A stretch of 16,133 nt of DNA. It comes from Hyphomicrobiales bacterium (GTDB lineage Bacteria > Pseudomonadota > Alphaproteobacteria > Rhizobiales > Hyphomicrobiaceae). Positions within the stretch are counted from its first letter, which is position 1; each line of letters starts with the position of its first letter. The stretch lies in contig JAFKKW010000204.1 in NCBI GenBank assembly GCA_017304275.1, forward strand, positions 1 to 16,133, given 5' to 3'. Below the pieces are notes generated by a model that worked only from the letters and a program-made list of their open reading frames with translations, was not told where the DNA came from and made no database searches. The position numbers and the translations under genes are program-made. Shown here one piece after another: positions 12,304 to 16,133 of the stretch.

Positions 12304-13710
12304 TCAGCCGCCACCAAATAGCCACCTTCGGCCGAGCCGCATCAGGTCGTTGAGGTTGACGAAAACCACCATCATCAGCACCACGGCGATGCCGATCTGG
12401 AAGCCGATTTCCTGCACGCGCTGGCTGAGCGGCCGGCGGCGGATGGCTTCCATGGCGTAGAACACCAGATGTCCGCCGTCGAGCAGCGGAATAGGCAACA
12501 AATTCAATAGCCCGATATTGGCCGAGATCAGGGCCGTCCAGCGCAGCAGCGGCTCCCAGCCGAGTTCGACCACCCGCGCCGTCACCTCCGCCATCAGAAT
12601 CGGCCCGCCCACCTGGTCGGGCGACTGGCGCCCGCCGAAGATGTCGGCGATTCCGGTGATTGTCTGGACGATGTTCGAATACGTTTCCCGAACGCCCAGC
12701 CGGGCCGCCTCCACGAACGAGACGGCCACCGGTGCCGGCCGGTCGGGCGAGACGCCGATCCGCCCCCGCTTGGTGGGCGTACCGTCCGGATTGGTGCCCT
12801 CGATCGTGTCGGGGACCACGTTGAGCGAAAGCGGCGTGCCGTCGCGGTTGATGGTGAGATCCAGGGCCCGCCCGCCGGCCGGTCCGACCTGGGTGATGAC
12901 GTCGCTGAAGGAGGTGACCGGCCTCCCGTCGATGGCCGTGATGATGTCGCCGGGCGTGATGCCGGCTTTTGCCGCCGGAGAGTCCGGAAGCACCGTCCCG
13001 ACCCGGGCCGGCAGCACCCGCACGACGCCGATATCGCCGAGCTTCAGCGTGACACCGAGGTCGCTTTTCTGGTCCTTGACGTCCGGGGTGACGGCGAAGG
13101 TGAGCGGTTTGCCGTCGCGGTCCACCGTGATGTTGAGCGTCCGCCCGCTCGAGGCGGTGACGATCCGTACCACGTCGTCGAAGGTCTCGATCCCCCAGCC
13201 GTCGATGTCCGTGATGACGTCACCCGCCTTGAGGCCCGCCTTCTCCGCCGGCATCCCGGCCACGACCTCGTCGACGCGCGCCGTGACCATGGAAACGCCG
13301 TAAGTCGCGTTGACGGCCGTGTAGATCAGCGCTGCAACCAGGAAGTTCGCCAGCGGGCCTGCTGCAACCACAAATGAGCGTTGCCAGACCGGCTTGCCGT
13401 GGAACGAGCCGGGAGGAAGATCCGCGGGCGCCGCGGTGGACGGCTGGCTCGCGGCATTGGCGTCGTCGAGGAATTTCACGTAGCCGCCGAGCGGGATGGC
13501 CGCCACTCGCCAGCGCGTGCCATGCCGGTCGACGCGTGCCCAGAGCTCGCGGCCGAACCCGATCGAAAAGGTGGTGACGGTGACTCCGCACCAGCGCGCC
13601 GCCAGGAAATGTCCCAGCTCGTGGAAAAAGACCACCACGCCAAGCACGAACAGGAAGGCAAGTGCTTGAAGCGAAAAGGTAAGAAGCGGATTGACGAAGC
13701 CTTCGATCAT
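12304..13710 (-). CDS. rseP: Site-2 protease RseP with two tandem PDZ domains
   Basis: This is an inner-membrane zinc metalloprotease that cuts membrane-spanning substrates such as anti-sigma factors and leftover signal peptides. In its 468 residues I see a first helix carrying HELGH (30-34), PLGGYVKF (73-80), a second helix near 112-132 and two PDZ domains (about 138-210 and 228-301). These are followed by helices near 390-410 with the third zinc ligand in LLDGGHL (409-415), and a last helix near 436-455. The two PDZ units are plainly related to each other: 28 of 61 aligned residues are identical by my count, sharing KAG, GD-IT-IDG and RDG-PL. Many alphaproteobacterial members that I recall are near 380 residues with one PDZ. 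It lies 73 bp after dxr and probably shares its transcript. Confidence 0.95.
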   Translation of the reverse strand: MIEGFVNPLLTFSLQALAFLFVLGVVVFFHELGHFLAARWCGVTVTTFSIGFGRELWARVDRHGTRWRVAAIPLGGYVKFLDDANAASQPSTAAPADLPPGSFHGKPVWQRSFVVAAGPLANFLVAALIYTAVNATYGVSMVTARVDEVVAGMPAEKAGLKAGDVITDIDGWGIETFDDVVRIVTASSGRTLNITVDRDGKPLTFAVTPDVKDQKSDLGVTLKLGDIGVVRVLPARVGTVLPDSPAAKAGITPGDIITAIDGRPVTSFSDVITQVGPAGGRALDLTINRDGTPLSLNVVPDTIEGTNPDGTPTKRGRIGVSPDRPAPVAVSFVEAARLGVRETYSNIVQTITGIADIFGGRQSPDQVGGPILMAEVTARVVELGWEPLLRWTALISANIGLLNLLPIPLLDGGHLVFYAMEAIRRRPLSQRVQEIGFQIGIAVVLMMVVFVNLNDLMRLGRRWLFGGG

Positions 13711-13783
13711 CTCTGCTCAAATCCCGTCGGATGGGGCTCAGTTCATGTCGCGCCGGGCAGGTTTGGCACGCCTGGGCGCTGTC

Positions 13784-15034
13784 TTAGCTCGGAAGCACAT
13801 TCCGCGCCATGGTCCGCGCTTCGCCGTCGACGGCGAGCACGTCGTCCAGGGTCGCGACACCGTTAATGAGCCCCTGGGCTTCGGCCTTTTCAAGACATCT
13901 GGCGACCGTCGGCGCGATATCGAGGAACCCGATGCGCCGGTCGAGGAAGGCCTGCACCGCCACCTCGTTGGCAGCGTTGAGCACGGCCGGCGCCGCGCCG
14001 CCCCGGTTGAGCGCCTCCGTGGCGATGCCGAGCGCCGGGAAGCGGTCGTGGTCGGGAGCCTCGAAGGAGAGGCTCTTGAGCGCCACCAGATCGAGTCGCG
14101 GCACGGGCGTCGCGATCCGCTCGGGCCAGGCCAGCGCCAGTGCGATCGGCGTGCGCATGTCCGGGTGCGAGAGCTGCGCCATCACCGACCCGTCCTCCAT
14201 CATGACCAGGCAATGCACCACCGACTGCGGATGCACGACCGCTTCGAGCTGGTGCGCGGCGACCGGGAACAGATGGAACGCCTCGATGAGCTCGAGCCCC
14301 TTGTTCATCAGCGTCGCGGAATCGATGGTGACCTTGGCCCCCATCGACCAGTTCGGATGCTTGAGGGCCTCCTCGGGCGTGACGCGCTGAAGCTGCTCCT
14401 TGGCGAAGGTGCGGAACGGGCCGCCGGAAGCCGTCAGGATGATCTTCTCGATGGAGCCGGCAGACGTCCGGCCGATGGCCTGGAAAGCCGCCGAATGCTC
14501 GCTGTCGACGGGCAGCAGCTCGGCGCCGCTGCGGTCGATCTGTGCCAGGAAGATGTCGCCGGCCGAGACGAGGCATTCTTTGTTGGCGAGCGCCACGCGC
14601 CGTCCCTGCTCGGCGGCGGCGAAGGTCGGCCGCAAGCCTGCGGCCCCGACGATGGCGGCCATGATGCAGTCGGCGGGCTCGCGGGCCGCCGCTTCCACCG
14701 CTCCGGCGCCGGCCGCCACGCGAATGCCCGTTCCCGCGAGCAGGCTTTTGAGCTCGGCGTAGTGGGCCTCCTCGCCGATCACCGCGAGCTTGGCGCGATG
14801 CTGGATCGCAAGCGCGGCGAGACGGCTTGCGTTGCATTGCGCGGTGAGCGCCACCACCTCGAACCGCTCCGGATGATGGTGCACGAGATCGAGCGTGCTC
14901 GCGCCGATCGAGCCGGTGGCGCCGAGCACCGACAGCCGCAGCGGCGCAGTAAGGGCCGCCGCCGGACGCTCGCTGGCGCTCTCCGCGTCGCTGACGCGCG
15001 CCGTGCTGCTCGATGCGCCGACCGCATGCGCCAT
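13784..15034 (-). CDS. dxr: 1-deoxy-D-xylulose 5-phosphate reductoisomerase Dxr
   Basis: Dxr makes 2-C-methyl-D-erythritol 4-phosphate from DXP with NADPH, the committed step of the MEP isoprenoid pathway that feeds UppS and quinone synthesis. The 416-residue protein shows the NADPH-binding GATGSIG (38-44), ALANKECLVSAG (148-159), the metal ligands Asp177 and Glu179 in LPVDSEHSA and Glu248 in LMNKGLE, and the substrate-binding HPNWSMGAK stretch (226-234). About 28 residues at the N-terminus, rich in Ala and Ser, precede the fold and are not seen in the E. coli enzyme (398). The true start may lie further in, but no later ATG occurs before the NADPH motif. It lies 72 bp after cdsA in the same direction. 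Confidence 0.97.
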   Translation of the reverse strand: MAHAVGASSSTARVSDAESASERPAAALTAPLRLSVLGATGSIGASTLDLVHHHPERFEVVALTAQCNASRLAALAIQHRAKLAVIGEEAHYAELKSLLAGTGIRVAAGAGAVEAAAREPADCIMAAIVGAAGLRPTFAAAEQGRRVALANKECLVSAGDIFLAQIDRSGAELLPVDSEHSAAFQAIGRTSAGSIEKIILTASGGPFRTFAKEQLQRVTPEEALKHPNWSMGAKVTIDSATLMNKGLELIEAFHLFPVAAHQLEAVVHPQSVVHCLVMMEDGSVMAQLSHPDMRTPIALALAWPERIATPVPRLDLVALKSLSFEAPDHDRFPALGIATEALNRGGAAPAVLNAANEVAVQAFLDRRIGFLDIAPTVARCLEKAEAQGLINGVATLDDVLAVDGEARTMARNVLPS

Positions 15035-15106
15035 GGTCAGTTCTTCTCCATCAGTGCGTGGCGACTTCCATCAGGATAGGCCCCACATGATAGCCCGTCA
15101 CGCCGC

Positions 15107-15985
15107 CTAAGGCGTCCCGGGCATGAAACCGGCGAGCAGCGCCGCCGCAGGGGCTTGGGGATCGATGAACAGTGCGGCCAGCGCCAGCGCGACCGCCACC
15201 GGCACCAGCCCGTCCATGCGATCCATGAAACCGCCGTGCCCAGGCAGGAGCTGGCTCACGTCCTTGACGTGAAACGCCCGTTTCATCGCCGATTCCGCGA
15301 GGTCGCCCAGTTGCGCGACAAGGCCCATGCCGAGGCCGATAACGGCGAGCGCAGCAATCGGCGCCGAGATCGCGTAGGCGAACAGCCCTGCCGTCAGCGC
15401 CGCGCCGAGAACGCCTCCGATGAGCCCGCTCCAGGTCTTGTTGGGAGAGACCGCGGGCGCCAGCTTGGGTCCGCCGAGGGTGCGGCCAGCGACGAAGGCG
15501 AGCGTGTCGGTCGCCGCGACCACGAGCACGATGAACAGCACGGACTGGAAGCCGGACGGCTCGTTGCTACGCAGCCAGATGAGCGCGACGGCCGGCAGGC
15601 CCGCATAGAGCACGCCGGTCGCCGAAAGGATCGGATGCCGGCCGAACTCGAGCGCCAGTACGATGATGGTGCCGATCACGAGCGCCGCGACGCCGAGCGC
15701 GGCGAACCCGAACGCTGCGAGCGCGACCGCCGCCGCCATCGCGAGGGCGTGCACGATCAGCGTCGCGTCGACGCCGTCGCCGCGCACCACCCGCGACCAC
15801 TCCCAGCTCATGACCAGGGCAACGATCAGCGCCAGCGCCGAAAAGGGGAGCGCGCCGGCCCACGTGGCGGCGAAGGCGACGATGGCGAGGCCGAGCGCCG
15901 AGACCGCTCTCAGCATGACGTGAGCCGATTGCGGCGCAGGTGCAATTGTTTCCGTACCGGGAGTGAGCGTGCTGTCGTCGTTCAT
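15107..15985 (-). CDS. cdsA: Phosphatidate cytidylyltransferase CdsA
   Basis: CdsA is an inner-membrane enzyme making CDP-diacylglycerol from phosphatidate and CTP, the precursor of all phospholipids. The 292-residue protein is dominated by hydrophobic helices (several between residues 24 and 225). It carries the conserved SPNKTWSG (180-187) and the C-terminal family signature at 232-258, with Ser232, Lys235, Arg236, Lys241, Asp242, His250-Gly-Gly, Asp255, Arg256 and Asp258 all present. The ATG lies four bases after the uppS stop codon, so the two are cotranscribed and probably translationally linked. The N-terminal 20 residues are polar and unlike the rest. Confidence 0.96.
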   Translation of the reverse strand: MNDDSTLTPGTETIAPAPQSAHVMLRAVSALGLAIVAFAATWAGALPFSALALIVALVMSWEWSRVVRGDGVDATLIVHALAMAAAVALAAFGFAALGVAALVIGTIIVLALEFGRHPILSATGVLYAGLPAVALIWLRSNEPSGFQSVLFIVLVVAATDTLAFVAGRTLGGPKLAPAVSPNKTWSGLIGGVLGAALTAGLFAYAISAPIAALAVIGLGMGLVAQLGDLAESAMKRAFHVKDVSQLLPGHGGFMDRMDGLVPVAVALALAALFIDPQAPAAALLAGFMPGTP

Positions 15986-15989
15986 GGGC

Positions 15990-16133
15990 CTAGGCCGTGG
16001 ACCGGCAAGGCAACCCGCCGAAGCGACGTTCGCGCATCGTGTACTGCGAGATTGCCTCGAGCAGAAGCTCGCGGCCGAAGTCTGGCCAGTAGGCGTCGAG
16101 GAAGACGAACTCCGTATAGGCGCACTGCCATAG
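15990..16133 (-). CDS. uppS: Isoprenyl (undecaprenyl) diphosphate synthase UppS, C-terminal part
   Basis: Only the last 47 codons and stop are inside the window; the gene runs off the right edge. The fragment begins LWQCAYTEFVFLDAYWPDFG and ends near RRFGGLPCRSTA, matching the C-terminus of cis-prenyltransferases, where the WQ-AY-EF motif lies near the active site and dimer interface. UppS makes the C55 lipid carrier for peptidoglycan and O-antigen. The stop lies four bases before the cdsA start, consistent with the conserved uppS-cdsA-dxr order. Confidence 0.93.
   Translation of the reverse strand, partial: LWQCAYTEFVFLDAYWPDFGRELLLEAISQYTMRERRFGGLPCRSTA

Noticed and set aside
13691..15079. 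Plus-strand open frame of 462 codons opposite dxr
   Set aside because: It is antisense to dxr, whose catalytic residues are intact; the translation is Arg/His-rich and typical of a shadow frame.

Overview
The window is a stretch of a GC-rich alphaproteobacterial chromosome, most likely from the Hyphomicrobiales (Rhizobiales). The evidence is the gene order uppS-cdsA-dxr-rseP-bamA-lpxD-fabZ-lpxA, an ATP12-type F1 chaperone (found in alphaproteobacteria and mitochondria), and a 'CCTCTCCCC...GGGGAGAGG...GTGAGGGG' palindromic repeat of a kind common between genes in this order. No rRNA, tRNA, CRISPR, transposase or phage gene was seen.

Region 1 (1-1660) is an accessory module of visibly lower GC. 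It holds a TetR-family repressor followed by an alpha/beta hydrolase with an Asp nucleophile, both on the minus strand. Two similar A/T-rich dyads, one before each gene, look like operators. A nested palindromic repeat lies at the left edge. Region 2 (1678-3326) has a conserved protein of unknown function on the minus strand. Divergent from it are a Tae4-like peptidoglycan amidase and a small two-helix membrane protein. No other type VI secretion gene is present.

Region 3 (3495-5976, plus strand) is a tight trio joined by two ATGA overlaps: an RluC-like pseudouridine synthase, a HAD-family phosphatase and the ATP12 chaperone. Region 4 (6075-6966) is a divergent pair of small exported proteins. 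One carries a tandem peptide repeat, and the other is a stand-alone 'pilus/secretin N-terminal' domain without a secretin.

Region 5 (7000-16133, minus strand) is the envelope-biogenesis cluster. It covers undecaprenyl diphosphate synthesis (uppS, truncated by the window edge), CDP-diacylglycerol synthesis (cdsA), the committed MEP isoprenoid step (dxr), site-2 proteolysis (rseP, here with two tandem PDZ domains), outer-membrane protein assembly (bamA) and the first lipid A and fatty-acid steps (lpxD, fabZ, lpxA). A strong intrinsic terminator separates bamA from lpxD. The lpxI and lpxB genes that usually follow lpxA are not here. The long leader of bamA holds three dyads that no annotated gene explains.

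Most of the window is ordinary core genome. The parts most worth a second look are the orphan Tae4 with its small membrane neighbour, the TetR/hydrolase operator pair, the bamA leader dyads, and the possible RNA switch ahead of the stand-alone pilus-domain gene.
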